DNA of 64,000 nt from Alkalinema sp. CACIAM 70d (GCA_002148405.1 MUGG01000179.1:62001-126000), one strand, 5' to 3'; numbered from the stretch's first letter, positions 38,383 to 48,496 are shown. The notes: generated by a model from the letters alone, not told the origin. Numbers and translations: made by a program.

Positions 38383-39792
38383 ATGAAAGTAACCCAGGAA
38401 AAGCTACCCGCCAGCCAAATTGGCTTGGAGATTGAAATCACGGCGGAAATGACCAAGAAAGCCTACGAGGCGACGATTCAAAAGTTCATGCGCCAAGCCA
38501 ATATCCCTGGGTTCCGCAAAGGTAAGGTGCCCCGGCAGGTGGTGATCCAGCGGTTTGGCTCCATGGGAATTAAGGCCACTGCCCTCGAAGATTTGATTGA
38601 TACTGCTTTGAAAGATGCCCTCAAGCAAGAAAAGATTGAGGCACTGGGCAACTTCCAACTCAAATCTGACTTTACAGAGTTGGTAGAAAGCTATGAACCC
38701 GGAAATCCGCTGACCTTTGCAGCGTCGGTGGACGTACAACCCGAAGTGACGTTGAAACAATACACGGGTTTGACGGTCCAAGCGGAAGAAATCAAGGTGG
38801 ATCCCGATCGGGTTGCAACAACGCTGGAAGGCTATCAAAAACAACTGGCGACCTTAGTTCCCGTGGAAGATCGGGGGGCACAACTCGGAGATGTGGCAGT
38901 GGTTGACTACCATGGTCGCTATACTCCCGACGCAGAAGGGGCTGAAGAAGTGGATGTCCCTGGTGGCAAAGCAGATAACTTCCAACTAGATATGGAAGAG
39001 GATCGGTTTGTACCCGGTTTTGTGGCAGGGCTTGTCGGCATGAAAGTCGGCGAAACTAAAGAAGTGGAAGTGCAGTTTCCCGACGATTACTTCAGCGAAG
39101 AATTGCAGGGTCGGCCCGCGAAGTTTTCCATGACCTTGAAGGAGCTCAAGGAACGGGAACTGCCAGAATTGGACGATGAATTCGCCAAAGAGTTGAGCGA
39201 GGACGAATTTGAAACAATTGCCGCCCTGCGAGAAAATCTAGAAACCCGTTACCAGGAAGAAGCCGATTCCAAAACCAAGCAGAATAAAGAAACGGCCCTG
39301 ATCAATGCTCTTCTGACTCAAATTGAAGTCGATTTACCAGAAACTCTGGTGGATCGGGAACTGAACTACATGATTACGCAAACCGCCATGCAGCTCCAGC
39401 AGCAGGGGATGGATGTGCGCAAGTTGTTCACTGAAGACACGATCGGGATGCTGAAGGAGCGTTCTCGTCCAGAAGCGCTCGAACGGCTGAAGCGAACCCT
39501 CGCCCTCGGTGAAGTGGCTAAACGGGAAAACCTCAAGGTTGACGAAGCAGAGCTTAACGCTAAGTTCAAGGAAACAATGGAAGCCCTTCAAGGCCAAGAC
39601 ATCGACGCAGAACGGCTGCGATCGGTCTTGTCAGAAGACTTGCTCAAGGAGCAGATTGTGACCTGGTTGGAAGCGAATAACACCGTTGAGTTAGTGCCTG
39701 AAGGAACCTTGGAACCTGAAGAGGAATCCACGGATGACGCTGAAGCAGACGACGCTGAAGCAGTAGAAGTCGCCGCCGAGGTTGTAGAATAA
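38383..39792 (+). CDS. tig: Trigger factor
   Basis: Ribosome-associated chaperone and peptidyl-prolyl isomerase. The N-terminal ribosome-binding domain contains IPGFRKGKVPRQVVIQRFG (the GFRxGxxP signature, about residues 41-52). The FKBP-like domain spans about 160-245 (GDVAVVDYHGRY...VPGFVAGLVGMKVGETKEVEVQFPDDY), and the helical C-terminal arm runs to about 440. The tail is strongly acidic (EPEEESTDDAEADDAEAVEVAAEVVE). 469 residues. First of tig-clpP-clpX, an order conserved widely in bacteria. Confidence 0.96.
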   Translation: MKVTQEKLPASQIGLEIEITAEMTKKAYEATIQKFMRQANIPGFRKGKVPRQVVIQRFGSMGIKATALEDLIDTALKDALKQEKIEALGNFQLKSDFTELVESYEPGNPLTFAASVDVQPEVTLKQYTGLTVQAEEIKVDPDRVATTLEGYQKQLATLVPVEDRGAQLGDVAVVDYHGRYTPDAEGAEEVDVPGGKADNFQLDMEEDRFVPGFVAGLVGMKVGETKEVEVQFPDDYFSEELQGRPAKFSMTLKELKERELPELDDEFAKELSEDEFETIAALRENLETRYQEEADSKTKQNKETALINALLTQIEVDLPETLVDRELNYMITQTAMQLQQQGMDVRKLFTEDTIGMLKERSRPEALERLKRTLALGEVAKRENLKVDEAELNAKFKETMEALQGQDIDAERLRSVLSEDLLKEQIVTWLEANNTVELVPEGTLEPEEESTDDAEADDAEAVEVAAEVVE

Positions 39793-39801
39793 ATCACCTC
39801 C

Positions 39802-39842
39802 TAAGACTGGGTAGAAAAAACTCTATCCAGTCTTAAATTTTT
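39802..39842 (+). terminator. Rho-independent terminator after tig
   Basis: TAAGACTGGGTAGA, loop AAAAAC, TCTATCCAGTCTTA: 14-bp stem with one G-U pair, then AATTTTT. Suggests that clpP-clpX can be expressed apart from tig. Confidence 0.85.
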
Positions 39843-39993
39843 GGGGTCAAAACGATTACTAGGGACTCAAAATTTCCGTAGATTTTCGGAAATCCAAAAT
39901 GAATCCATGGAAAACCCCGACAGACCCCGGCGACTTAAGGCATAATGTGAGCAAGAACGCTTAAAATCAAGGACTGCAACGGTTTAAACCGCT

Positions 39994-40677
39994 ATGGTGA
40001 TCTCTCAATCCTCTGGCTACGGGCTTACGAGTACTTGTCGTCATGACGTGATTTCCGCGTCAACGGTTGTTCCCATGGTGGTTGAGCAGTCTGGACGAGG
40101 TGAACGCGCCTTTGACATCTACTCTCGGCTTTTACGGGAACGCATTATCTTCCTAGGAACGGATGTCAACGATACGATCGCGGACTCTATCATTGCTCAG
40201 ATGCTCTTTTTAGAGGCCGAGGATCCGGACAAAGACATTCAACTCTACATCAACTCCCCCGGCGGTTCGATTACCGCTGGCATGGGAATCTATGACACCA
40301 TGCAACAAGTACGGTGTGATGTTGCCACCATTTGTTTTGGGCTGGCAGCGAGTATGGGCGCTTTCCTCCTATCCGGGGGGACAAAGGGTAAGCGGATGTC
40401 GCTACCAAGTTCCCGCATCATGATTCACCAGCCGTTGGGAGGCGCACAGGGCCAAGCCGTTGATATTGAAATCATGGCTCGGGAAATCCTTTACCACAAA
40501 GATACTTTGAATCGTTTATTAGCATCCCATACAGGGCAGCCCTTGGAACGAATTGCTGCTGATACGGAGCGTGACTTTTTTATGTCTGCGGAAGAAGCGC
40601 AGGCGTATGGCCTGATTGATAAGGTGATTTACCGTCAAGATCGTCTTGGGGTGGAATCTCTCGCTGTAGCTTCTTAG
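39994..40677 (+). CDS. clpP: ATP-dependent Clp protease proteolytic subunit
   Basis: Serine protease subunit that forms the degradation barrel with ClpX/ClpC. Catalytic triad Ser120 (GLAASMGAF), His145 (MIHQPLGG) and Asp194 (ERDFFM) are all present, so it is an active ClpP rather than ClpR. INSPGGS and the [28 protein letters not shown] block are typical. The true start is uncertain: ATG 39994 gives 227 aa with a 27-residue extension, ATG 40075 gives 200 aa; neither has a clear ribosome-binding site. It sits 76 bp before clpX. Confidence 0.95.
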   Translation: MVISQSSGYGLTSTCRHDVISASTVVPMVVEQSGRGERAFDIYSRLLRERIIFLGTDVNDTIADSIIAQMLFLEAEDPDKDIQLYINSPGGSITAGMGIYDTMQQVRCDVATICFGLAASMGAFLLSGGTKGKRMSLPSSRIMIHQPLGGAQGQAVDIEIMAREILYHKDTLNRLLASHTGQPLERIAADTERDFFMSAEEAQAYGLIDKVIYRQDRLGVESLAVAS

Positions 40678-40753
40678 CATTGAAGTCTGTCCTGCCTAAC
40701 CGTTGGTATTGAGGCCCATTCCGAACCGATCGCTGCACGAGGTTTAAACGTCT

Positions 40754-42100
40754 ATGCCGCCGAAAAATTATGACTCCCATCTCAAATGCTCCTTCTGTGG
40801 CAAGTCCCAGGAGCAAGTGCGGAAGCTCATAGCAGGCCCCGGTGTCTATATTTGCGATGAGTGTGTGGATCTCTGCAATGAGATTCTGGATGAGGAGCTA
40901 TTTGATAGCGGGTCTACCCCTCAGCCTGTGCCGCGTCGGGATCAGCCTGCGGAAAAACGCCGCACTCGAACCTCACCTATCACCCTCGGTCAAATTCCTA
41001 AACCGCGAGAAATCAAGAAATATCTTGATGAGCACGTTGTAGGACAGGACGAGGCGAAAAAAGTTCTTTCAGTGGCGGTTTACAACCACTACAAGCGCTT
41101 GAGCTATGCTGAATCAAAGGCAGAGGGAGGTAAGAGCGAAGATTTAGTAGAGCTGCAAAAGTCGAATATTTTGCTCATTGGCCCGACGGGTTCAGGCAAA
41201 ACCCTCCTAGCGCAGACCTTAGCTACTATTCTTGATGTGCCTTTTGCGGTAGCTGATGCAACAACGCTGACAGAAGCGGGGTATGTTGGCGAGGATGTGG
41301 AAAACATTCTGTTAAGACTGCTGCAAGTTGCAGATCTTGATGTGGAAGAAGCCCAACGTGGCATTATCTACATCGATGAAATTGATAAAATCGCCCGCAA
41401 GAGTGAAAATCCCTCGATTACTCGCGATGTTTCTGGGGAAGGCGTGCAGCAGGCACTTCTGAAAATGCTGGAAGGGACGATCGCGAACGTTCCCCCCCAA
41501 GGCGGACGGAAGCATCCCTATCAAGACTGCATCCAAATCGACACCAGCAATATTCTGTTTATCTGCGGTGGCGCATTTGTTGGACTGGAGAAAATTGTCG
41601 AACAGCGGATCGGCAAGAAGTCCATGGGCTTTATCCAAACCACGGGCGAAAGCTTGAGCCGGGACAAGCGAACGGCAGATGTCCTGAAAAATATGGAAGC
41701 CGACGACATTGTCAAATTTGGCATGATCCCGGAGTTTATCGGACGAATTCCCGTGTCGGCGACTCTGGATCCGCTAGATGAAGATGCGCTGGCTGCGATT
41801 CTGACGGAGCCGAAAAACGCCTTGGTGAAGCAGTATCAGAAGCTGATGAAAATGGACAATGTGCAGTTGGAGTTCCGATCGGATGCGGTTCGTGCGATCG
41901 CCCAGGAAGCCAACCGTCGCAAAACTGGTGCGCGCGCACTCCGCAGCATTGTGGAAGAACTGATGCTGGATATCATGTACGAGTTGCCATCCCGGAAGGA
42001 TGTTTCTCGCTGTGTGATTACTCGCGACATGGTGGAAAAACGATCGACCGCTGAGTTACTCGTTCACCCATCTTCCTTGCCCAAACCCGAGTCGGCTTAA
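40754..42100 (+). CDS. clpX: ATP-dependent Clp protease ATP-binding subunit ClpX
   Basis: AAA+ unfoldase that delivers substrates to ClpP. The zinc-binding domain has four cysteines (C12, C15, C34, C37). Walker A is [15 protein letters not shown], Walker [10 protein letters not shown], sensor and pore elements [10 protein letters not shown] and GRIPVSATL. The IGF-type ClpP-binding loop region is [13 protein letters not shown], matching the usual site. 448 residues. Ends in a 17-bp tandem duplication that overlaps its stop codon (42095-42128). Confidence 0.97.
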   Translation: MPPKNYDSHLKCSFCGKSQEQVRKLIAGPGVYICDECVDLCNEILDEELFDSGSTPQPVPRRDQPAEKRRTRTSPITLGQIPKPREIKKYLDEHVVGQDEAKKVLSVAVYNHYKRLSYAESKAEGGKSEDLVELQKSNILLIGPTGSGKTLLAQTLATILDVPFAVADATTLTEAGYVGEDVENILLRLLQVADLDVEEAQRGIIYIDEIDKIARKSENPSITRDVSGEGVQQALLKMLEGTIANVPPQGGRKHPYQDCIQIDTSNILFICGGAFVGLEKIVEQRIGKKSMGFIQTTGESLSRDKRTADVLKNMEADDIVKFGMIPEFIGRIPVSATLDPLDEDALAAILTEPKNALVKQYQKLMKMDNVQLEFRSDAVRAIAQEANRRKTGARALRSIVEELMLDIMYELPSRKDVSRCVITRDMVEKRSTAELLVHPSSLPKPESA

Positions 42101-42261
42101 TTGCTGGCGAAGCTTAATTGCTGGCAACATTCTCAACTATGCTTCGGCAACAGAAGTGAGCCACGGGACTTGAGCCATAGAAAGTTTACAAATGATTCCC
42201 TCGTTTTGAGTTCCTGGTAACTTGAAGACGGGGGATTTTTCGATCGAGGGTTTGCAGAACC

Positions 42262-43155
42262 ATGCCGTTTATTACAATTCGCCACTGTCCGCACTATTAC
42301 GAATGGATCACGGCAGTGGGACAGCAACGGACTCATCGACCTGTTTTAGTGTTTATCCATGGGTGGGGTGGCTCGGCTCGTTATTGGGAATCAACAGCGC
42401 AGGCACTAGCCCAGAATTTTGACTGCTTACTGTACGACTTACGGGGCTTCGCCCGATCGCAGTTATCTCCGCAGAATCGCCACGATTGCTACACGCTCGA
42501 TGCCTATGGGGAAGATCTGGTGCAGTTACTGCAAGCCCTTCAGGTTGACACAGCCACTGTGATCGCCCATTCCATGGGAACTTCGATCGCGGTTTATTTT
42601 CTCCAGCAATCAGCTACCCAACAATCAGCCATCCAGGTCGGTCGGGCAATCCTAACCTGTGGTGGAATTTTTGAATATGACGAACGGGCGTTTGCCGCCT
42701 TTTATCGGTTTGGGCAATGGGTCGTCAAATTTCGGCCCCGTTGGTTGTATCAGTTACCTGAAATGGATCGATTGCTGATGCAGCGCTTTTTGTATCGGCC
42801 TATTGGCAAGCACGATCGCCAAGCCTTTTTAGAAGATTACCTCGCCGCTTCGGAAGCCGCTGCCATGGGCACTCTGCTTGATGCAGTCAGTCAGCATGCC
42901 ATTGACACATTGCCCCAGCATTTTACGGATCTGGCCATCCCTACCCTACTGATTTCAGGGCAATACGATCGAATTATTCCGCCCACCTTAGGTCAAAAGG
43001 CAGCGGCTCTTAATCCAAGGATCCTCCATCAAGTGATGCCTCAGGTCGGGCACTTCCCCATGCTGGAGGATCCGGAAGGTTATTTAACGTTGATACGATC
43101 GTTTCTTGGGGTAGAATCCGCAATTCAACCTACTCCCGTGGGCGATCGAGGCTAG
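42262..43155 (+). CDS. Alpha/beta hydrolase
   Basis: Hydrolase of 297 residues. FIHGWGGSARYW is the oxyanion HGxG block, IAHSMGTS carries the nucleophile Ser104, LISGQYDRIIPP the acid and QVGHFPMLEDPEGY the His. All triad residues are present. The lid (about 140-205) is long, with RFRPRWLYQLPEMDRLLMQRFLYRPIGKHDRQAF. Substrate unknown. Stands alone between clpX and the peptidase gene. Confidence 0.87.
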   Translation: MPFITIRHCPHYYEWITAVGQQRTHRPVLVFIHGWGGSARYWESTAQALAQNFDCLLYDLRGFARSQLSPQNRHDCYTLDAYGEDLVQLLQALQVDTATVIAHSMGTSIAVYFLQQSATQQSAIQVGRAILTCGGIFEYDERAFAAFYRFGQWVVKFRPRWLYQLPEMDRLLMQRFLYRPIGKHDRQAFLEDYLAASEAAAMGTLLDAVSQHAIDTLPQHFTDLAIPTLLISGQYDRIIPPTLGQKAAALNPRILHQVMPQVGHFPMLEDPEGYLTLIRSFLGVESAIQPTPVGDRG

Positions 43156-43160
43156 CCGTT

Positions 43161-43250
43161 CCAGAATTGTTACACCCAGAATCGTTTAGCCCAGAATCGT
43201 TTAGCCCAGAATCGTTGTACCCAGAATTGTTACACCCAGAGAATTTATCC
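43161..43250. repeat. 15-bp tandem array, five to six copies
   Basis: Units CCAGAATTGTTACAC, CCAGAATCGTTTAGC (twice, identical), CCAGAATCGTTGTAC, CCAGAATTGTTACAC and a diverged last copy that overlaps the pepF stop. The outermost full copies are identical to each other. It fills the gap between two convergent genes. Confidence 0.88.
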
Positions 43251-45089
43251 CAACGTGGCTTGGAGTTGATCTAACAAGGTTTCCACATAGGAGAGTGCAC
43301 CCCGGATCGTGGCGGTGTCTTCCAGATCCACACCAACGTACTTCCGCAGGGCTTCTACCTGATCCAAACTACCACCTACGGACAGTAACTCCAGGTAGCC
43401 CGGAATGAAGTCTTTGCCCATTTCGCGGTACTTCTGGTAGCAGGCTAAGCTGACAACATTCGACGCGGTGTATTGATAGCAGTAGAACGGTTTGAAATAG
43501 ATGTGACCAATTCTGGCCCAGTCGTATTGGTGCTCTGGCAGAATTTCGATCGAGTCTCCGCCTAATTCTCCATACAGTTGCATCCAGGTATCGTTGACAA
43601 ATTGACTATCAAAAGTGCCCTGGGCTGCTCGATCGTGCACTGCCAACTCCAGCCGACTAATCGTACTTTGGCGGAAGAGGAGATTGAGCTGATCTTCTAA
43701 TTGGCGGGTAATCAAAGATTTAGTCAGTGTTTTGTCACCGTCTGCTTGCTTGAGCAGGTAGTCTAACAGCAACAACTCGTTGAATGTCGAAGCAATCTCG
43801 GCAGAAACCATTGGCGGATTGCTATTGAAATAGGATTGCCGATCGCCAATCCAAGCAAAATGCAACCCGTGACCCATTTCGTGGGCTAGGGTAAACAGGG
43901 AATTGTAGTCATCCGTGTAGGATTGCAGCAGGTAGCTGTGTTTGCCATGGACGTACCAGCAGAACGCGCCACCTCGCTTACCAGGACGCACCTTCGCGTC
44001 CACCCAATTACGGATAAAGAATTCCTCCGCACGACGGGCATAGTTGACATCGAACTGTTCCAAGGCTTTGAGCAGGGTATCTACGCCATCTTTGTAGGAA
44101 ATGGCAGGTAGGGCGGTGTCATCTGTTGTCCAAGGTGCATAGAGATCGGCAGTGCGGATTTTTTGGCCGAGGGCTTGGCTTTTCAGGCGGTAGTAACGCT
44201 GGAAAAGGTCGAACCGATCGCGGGTGCCGTCCATAATGGCGCGAAACACGGGTTCTGAGACTTCATCGGCCAGAAGTTGTTTTTCCAGGGTGGAGGCATA
44301 GCCCCGCATCTGATTTTCCAACTTGTGATCCTGGGCCACCGTATTAAGAATGTAGGCATACAGCGAGTTGTGTTGCTGCATCACCTGGCGAATTGATAAA
44401 TAGGCTTGGGTGCGAATATCCCGATCGGGGTGGAAGGCCAACGCCCCTAGAGCTGCTTCTGTATCAGCGGTGCGGCCATCGGGCAAGGTGACGGGTGTGT
44501 ATTTTTGTTCGCCTAAATGAACCGATCGTAATTGGATAAAGGCTTCCCGCCCGGTTAGGCTGTCTTGGTTGCGCGTTTGTTCCACTTCTTCCGACAGCGT
44601 ATAGGGTCGGTATTTCACAATCTGCGCTAAATAATGGCGATAGACTTGCAGTTCTGGAGCACTCTCCAACGCAGCGAAGGCTTGTGAATCCAGTTTCTTT
44701 AGCTCTAAATCAAAAAAGAGCAATTGGTTCTGAATTTGAGTGTAAGCCTCCATTGTCTTATCGACATACTGCTTCGCTTCAGTATTTTGAGTATCAGCCG
44801 AGAAAATCAGTGAGGGAAAGGCATAGAGATAGCCTGTTTTTTCCGCTATCGATTCCAGAATGCCCAAGCAAGTTGCAATCTCCGCTGGTGTGAGGGTCTG
44901 TACCCGCCCACGATACTGTTGCCGAAAATCGATCGCCTGTTGGTGAAGTGCTTGCAAATCGGCTTCTAAAGCGGGATCCTGGAAGTCTTGATACAAGTCG
45001 GTTAAGTCCCAAGCAGGGGCATCGGTTAAGTTAGACAACTGGGCCTGCAAAGCTTCCGATGCGTGGGTAGAAAATGGGCGATCGAACAT
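43245..45089 (-). CDS. pepF: M3-family oligoendopeptidase F
   Basis: Cytosolic zinc peptidase that cleaves short peptides. The active site is LAHEMGHGLHFAW (HExxH), with the third ligand in VSAEIASTFNELLL. YVHGKHSYLLQSYTDDYNSLFTLAHEMGH and RPGKRGGAFCW are PepF blocks. I use the ATG at 45089 (614 aa), where MFDRPFSTHASEALQ begins. A longer frame to 45167 adds 26 residues that do not match the family. Its 3' end is covered by the 15-bp repeat array. Confidence 0.9.
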   Translation of the reverse strand: MFDRPFSTHASEALQAQLSNLTDAPAWDLTDLYQDFQDPALEADLQALHQQAIDFRQQYRGRVQTLTPAEIATCLGILESIAEKTGYLYAFPSLIFSADTQNTEAKQYVDKTMEAYTQIQNQLLFFDLELKKLDSQAFAALESAPELQVYRHYLAQIVKYRPYTLSEEVEQTRNQDSLTGREAFIQLRSVHLGEQKYTPVTLPDGRTADTEAALGALAFHPDRDIRTQAYLSIRQVMQQHNSLYAYILNTVAQDHKLENQMRGYASTLEKQLLADEVSEPVFRAIMDGTRDRFDLFQRYYRLKSQALGQKIRTADLYAPWTTDDTALPAISYKDGVDTLLKALEQFDVNYARRAEEFFIRNWVDAKVRPGKRGGAFCWYVHGKHSYLLQSYTDDYNSLFTLAHEMGHGLHFAWIGDRQSYFNSNPPMVSAEIASTFNELLLLDYLLKQADGDKTLTKSLITRQLEDQLNLLFRQSTISRLELAVHDRAAQGTFDSQFVNDTWMQLYGELGGDSIEILPEHQYDWARIGHIYFKPFYCYQYTASNVVSLACYQKYREMGKDFIPGYLELLSVGGSLDQVEALRKYVGVDLEDTATIRGALSYVETLLDQLQATLG

Positions 45090-45271
45090 AGGTTGTACCG
45101 TGGCGATTAAACTTGCAACTAGTTGAACTGAAAGGAGCTTGGGCCAAACTGAGGCCGCACAGCCCAAAGATTTGAATCAGTGAGTTTGGATCAGCGCAAT
45201 TGAGCCAACTCAATCAGTAAACGAGATCAGTAAACAAGAACTGTGATGGTGGGGTGGTTACGAGGTAGCGG

Positions 45272-45826
45272 TTACGGTACAACACCCCGAATCTTGTGCG
45301 TGTGCTCTACCAAACTTTGGACAAACTGGTCAAACCGTTGGCTTAGGGCTTCATCTACCAGTTTTCCATCGGGGGTAAAAGCTTGCCAAGCTTGACCGAT
45401 CGCCACCTGTTCCGGGATGACCCAGGCGTGAACCCAGCGCATAATTAAGCGTAGATCATTCAAAGCGTTGCTGTTGGATTGCCCACCCAGGACACTAATC
45501 AGTCCCGTCACCTTACCCGCCAGTTCTTCAAAGCTCAGCAGATCGAGGGCATTTTTCATTACCCCGCTGACACTGCCGTGATACTCCGGCGTGGCTAAAA
45601 TTAGCCCATCGGCAGCCTTCACCGTTTCCCGTAATGTGGTTACGTCGGGATAGTCGGGATAGGTTTTGCCCCCGTTGCAGAACGGTAAATTCATTTCCCG
45701 CAGATCTAAAACCGTGACTTCAATACCTAGCGCTCTTGCCCGATCGACGGCTTGCATCAAGGCTTGGTAACTGTGGGAGTCGGCTCGTAAACTACCGCCA
45801 ATGGCTACCATTTTCATAGGATTCAC
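45272..45826 (-). CDS. NADPH-dependent FMN reductase
   Basis: Flavodoxin-fold reductase of 184 residues. VAIGGSLRADSHSYQAL holds the FMN phosphate, TPEYHGSVSGVMKNALDLLS is the isoalloxazine loop typical of the family, and GGQSNSNALNDLRLIMRWVHAWVIP matches the quinone/chromate/azo reductase branch. Electron acceptor unknown; quinones or arsenical-type substrates are seen in relatives. Starts M1 or M4. Confidence 0.9.
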   Translation of the reverse strand: MNPMKMVAIGGSLRADSHSYQALMQAVDRARALGIEVTVLDLREMNLPFCNGGKTYPDYPDVTTLRETVKAADGLILATPEYHGSVSGVMKNALDLLSFEELAGKVTGLISVLGGQSNSNALNDLRLIMRWVHAWVIPEQVAIGQAWQAFTPDGKLVDEALSQRFDQFVQSLVEHTHKIRGVVP

Positions 45827-45867
45827 CAGATAACGTTTTCACCAGATTAATTCAGCTTGTTGAGACG

Positions 45868-45984
45868 TTAGCGCCACCCGGTCAGACGACGACCTTCTTC
45901 CACAGCTGCGTTGCTACGATCGATGGCGTCTTTAAACGCTTGGCAAGTGGACTGTATCCAAGGACGATGCAGGAGATTTTTCAT
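45868..45984 (-). CDS. 38-residue protein with consensus ribosome-binding site
   Basis: A short gene that is easily missed. The ATG at 45984 is preceded by AGGAGG with six bases between, as good a signal as any in the window. It encodes MKNLLHRPWIQSTCQAF...KDAIDRSNAAVEEGRRLTGWR and stops at 45868. It is basic, amphipathic and probably helical, with one Cys and no membrane segment. I do not recognise the family. It lies upstream of the FMN reductase on the same strand (41 bp), so they may be co-transcribed. Confidence 0.6.
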   Translation of the reverse strand: MKNLLHRPWIQSTCQAFKDAIDRSNAAVEEGRRLTGWR

Positions 45985-46171
45985 CACAACCCTCCTATCT
46001 AAAAACAACGCTAGAAAAGATTTATTAACTCGAAGTCATTTCGACTACGTTTAAGATAGCAAGAAAATTCCGATCGCGTCAAGTCTCGTCAAGGGAAGGA
46101 CGTATCGGCTAGAGTTGGCCAGAGGCTTTTTCAATGGGCCTAGCAAAATAGTCTGAGACGTTAGCTAAGGG

Positions 46172-47134
46172 ATGCGTATGGCAAGCTGGGATCTGGCAGT
46201 CGTATTAGGCGGAATAGGTTTAGGTTTAGCGATCGATACCTGGCGACGATCGACGGTCTCAAGTTCGGTCAGGCCATCAACCTCTGCTGCTGCTAAAACC
46301 ACTCAAAACTCTGATGTGGCAGTTTCAGACGCCTCGGGTTCAAACACCTCAGGTTCAGACGCCTCAGCCTTGGGCTATTGGGCCGCAATCGAACTGGCGC
46401 AATTTAAAGGCAGCTTTTTAGCGCGTACATCCCATGAGTTGCGATCGCCCTTGAATGGGTTAATCAGTAGCCTGCAAATGATCCAGGCCGATCTTTGCGA
46501 TAGTCCCGAAGAAGAGCGGGAATACATTGGCATGGCCCACGATGCCGCCCTCAAATTTGTCGGTTTGCTGGATGAAGTGATTGGGGTGTCCAAGGTGCAG
46601 TGGGGATCTCGCCCTCTGAAACCAGAAGCGATCGACCTCGATTTGCTGCTGCAAGAAATTGCCTACTTGACCCATTTACAGGCCCAAAATCGCAATCTCA
46701 AAGTTCATTTCCCAGACCTAGAAGAAGACATTTCAATTTATGGCGATCGACAATGCCTCCAACAAGCTTTAACAATCCTGGTAGACATTCCCCTCACACT
46801 TATGCAGGAAGGAAAAATCTGCGTGGATTGCCAGGTAGTCGGGCAGCAGGTTCAGATTACCTTCCAAGACGATCGCTCCCAGGCGGATTGGGACAGTGCG
46901 ATCGCCGCCTTAAATTTACCAGCCCCAGAATTTGCCGCCCTCCAGCCCCCAGCCGAAACGCCTTCTGTCACCGCTCAGCCATCCCTGCCGGAGTTCTCCC
47001 CAACGCTCCGATTGTTGATTGCCAAGGAATTACTCATGGCAAATCAAGCGAATTTGGAAATTGTGCAGGCGTCCGATCGGCCTCAACTTCGATGTCTGAT
47101 TCCGCTGGCATCCATTGAACGATCGCGTCAATAG
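46172..47134 (+). CDS. Histidine-kinase-like protein with degenerate ATPase domain
   Basis: A 320-residue protein. One N-terminal membrane segment (VVLGGIGLGLAI) is followed by a disordered linker that includes a 15-bp repeat. The HisKA dimerisation domain has an intact phospho-acceptor, FLARTSHELRSPLNGL (H88). The following CA-like domain keeps its outline: GDRQCLQQALTILVDIPL sits where the N box should be, and SPTLRLLIAKELLMANQANLEIV at the G2/last-helix position. The N-box Asn and the DxGxG and GxGxG ATP-lid glycines are gone, so it probably cannot phosphorylate by itself. It may be a phosphotransfer or scaffold protein. No response regulator is adjacent. Confidence 0.75.
   Translation: MRMASWDLAVVLGGIGLGLAIDTWRRSTVSSSVRPSTSAAAKTTQNSDVAVSDASGSNTSGSDASALGYWAAIELAQFKGSFLARTSHELRSPLNGLISSLQMIQADLCDSPEEEREYIGMAHDAALKFVGLLDEVIGVSKVQWGSRPLKPEAIDLDLLLQEIAYLTHLQAQNRNLKVHFPDLEEDISIYGDRQCLQQALTILVDIPLTLMQEGKICVDCQVVGQQVQITFQDDRSQADWDSAIAALNLPAPEFAALQPPAETPSVTAQPSLPEFSPTLRLLIAKELLMANQANLEIVQASDRPQLRCLIPLASIERSRQ
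46325..46369 (+). repeat. In-frame 15-bp tandem repeat in the kinase-like gene
   Basis: TCAGACGCCTCGGGT, TCAAACACCTCAGGT, TCAGACGCCTCAGCC: encodes SDASG/SNTSG/SDASA in the linker. Confidence 0.85.
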
Positions 47135-47311
47135 AGATCTCACAAACAATTTTCAGAGAATTGGGTTTACCCTATTTCTCCACTTAGAAATTCAAATTTT
47201 GATCTTGTATTCCAAGGCAAAGACTTCGGGATTCCAGTCCGTATAATGGAGTGATGGGTACTTTTGCGTATCCCACTCCGCATTTCACGAGACACGGGGA
47301 GAAGTTCAGTC

Positions 47312-48496
47312 ATGCCAATGATCGAAACCAAAACCGAACCCATGGTGGTGAACATGGGGCCACACCACCCAGCCACCCACGGGTGTTTTCGGTTGGTGGT
47401 CACCCTCGATGGCGAAAATGTTATTGACTGCGAACCCGTCCTAGGCTATCTCCATCGCGGTATGGAGAAAATTGCTGAAAACCGCACGACAATCATGTAC
47501 GTGCCCTACGTTAGCCGTTGGGACTACTACGGCGGCATGTTCAACGAGGCGGTGACGGTGAACGCGGTGGAAAAGTTAGCTGGAATTACCGTTCCTAAAC
47601 GGGCCAGTTACATTCGCGTCATTATGCTGGAGCTCTGCCGGTTGGTAAATCACCTGCTCTGGTTAGGGCCATTCGTTGCAGATATTGGGGCACAAACGCC
47701 CTTTTTCTACACCCTGCGCGATCGGGAAATGATTCTTGACCTGTTTGAAGCCGCTACAGGCTACCGCATGGTCAATAATAACTACTTCCGGGTCGGGGGT
47801 TTGGCAGCAGATCTCCCCTACGGCTGGGTCGAAAAGTGTATTGACTTCTGTGACTACTTCACGCCCGTCATCGATGAATACGAACGCCTCATCACCAATA
47901 ACCCCATCTTCCGGCGGCGCTTGGAAGGCGTGGGCGTGTTGACTCGCGAAGAAGCGATTAACTATAGCTGTTCTGGCCCTATGCTGCGGGCGTCGGGCGT
48001 GAAGTGGGATCTGCGTAAGGTTGATCACTACGAATGCTACGACGACTTCGATTGGGAGATTGCCTGGGCAACGGAAGGGGATTGCTATGCCCGCTACGTC
48101 GTGCGGATGCAGGAAATGCGCGAATCCCTCAAAATTATTCGGCAGGCGATCGCGGGACTCCCTGGTGGCTCCTACGAAAATCTAGAAGCCAAGCGCATGG
48201 TGGAAGGCCCCAAATCCGAGTGGGGTGGGTTCGACTATCAATATGTCGCCAAGAAAGTAGCCCCCACCTTCAAAATTCCCAAGGGTGAGCACTATGTGCG
48301 CCTAGAAGCGGGTCGGGGCGAGATGGGCATCTTCATCATTGGTGACGACAACATGTTCCCCTGGCGCTGGAAAATCCGGGCTGCTGACTTCAATAACTTG
48401 CAGGTCTATCCCAAGTTGGTGCAAGGCGCTAAAGTGGCAGACTTGTTTGTGATTTTGGGTAGCGTCGATGTGGTGATGGGGTCTGTCGATCGTTAA
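47312..48496 (+). CDS. ndhH: NAD(P)H-quinone oxidoreductase subunit H
   Basis: The 49-kDa-type subunit that lines the quinone cavity of NDH-1, acting in respiration and cyclic electron flow on the thylakoid. [14 protein letters not shown] is the family start and [12 protein letters not shown] the segment next to the quinone site. R69 and Y72 (SRWDY) match the Arg-x-x-Tyr of mitochondrial NDUFS2. [13 protein letters not shown] near the C-terminus is present and 394 residues is the standard length. The ATG at 47312 with GGGGAG upstream is preferred to the frame opening at 47264. Confidence 0.96.
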   Translation: MPMIETKTEPMVVNMGPHHPATHGCFRLVVTLDGENVIDCEPVLGYLHRGMEKIAENRTTIMYVPYVSRWDYYGGMFNEAVTVNAVEKLAGITVPKRASYIRVIMLELCRLVNHLLWLGPFVADIGAQTPFFYTLRDREMILDLFEAATGYRMVNNNYFRVGGLAADLPYGWVEKCIDFCDYFTPVIDEYERLITNNPIFRRRLEGVGVLTREEAINYSCSGPMLRASGVKWDLRKVDHYECYDDFDWEIAWATEGDCYARYVVRMQEMRESLKIIRQAIAGLPGGSYENLEAKRMVEGPKSEWGGFDYQYVAKKVAPTFKIPKGEHYVRLEAGRGEMGIFIIGDDNMFPWRWKIRAADFNNLQVYPKLVQGAKVADLFVILGSVDVVMGSVDR

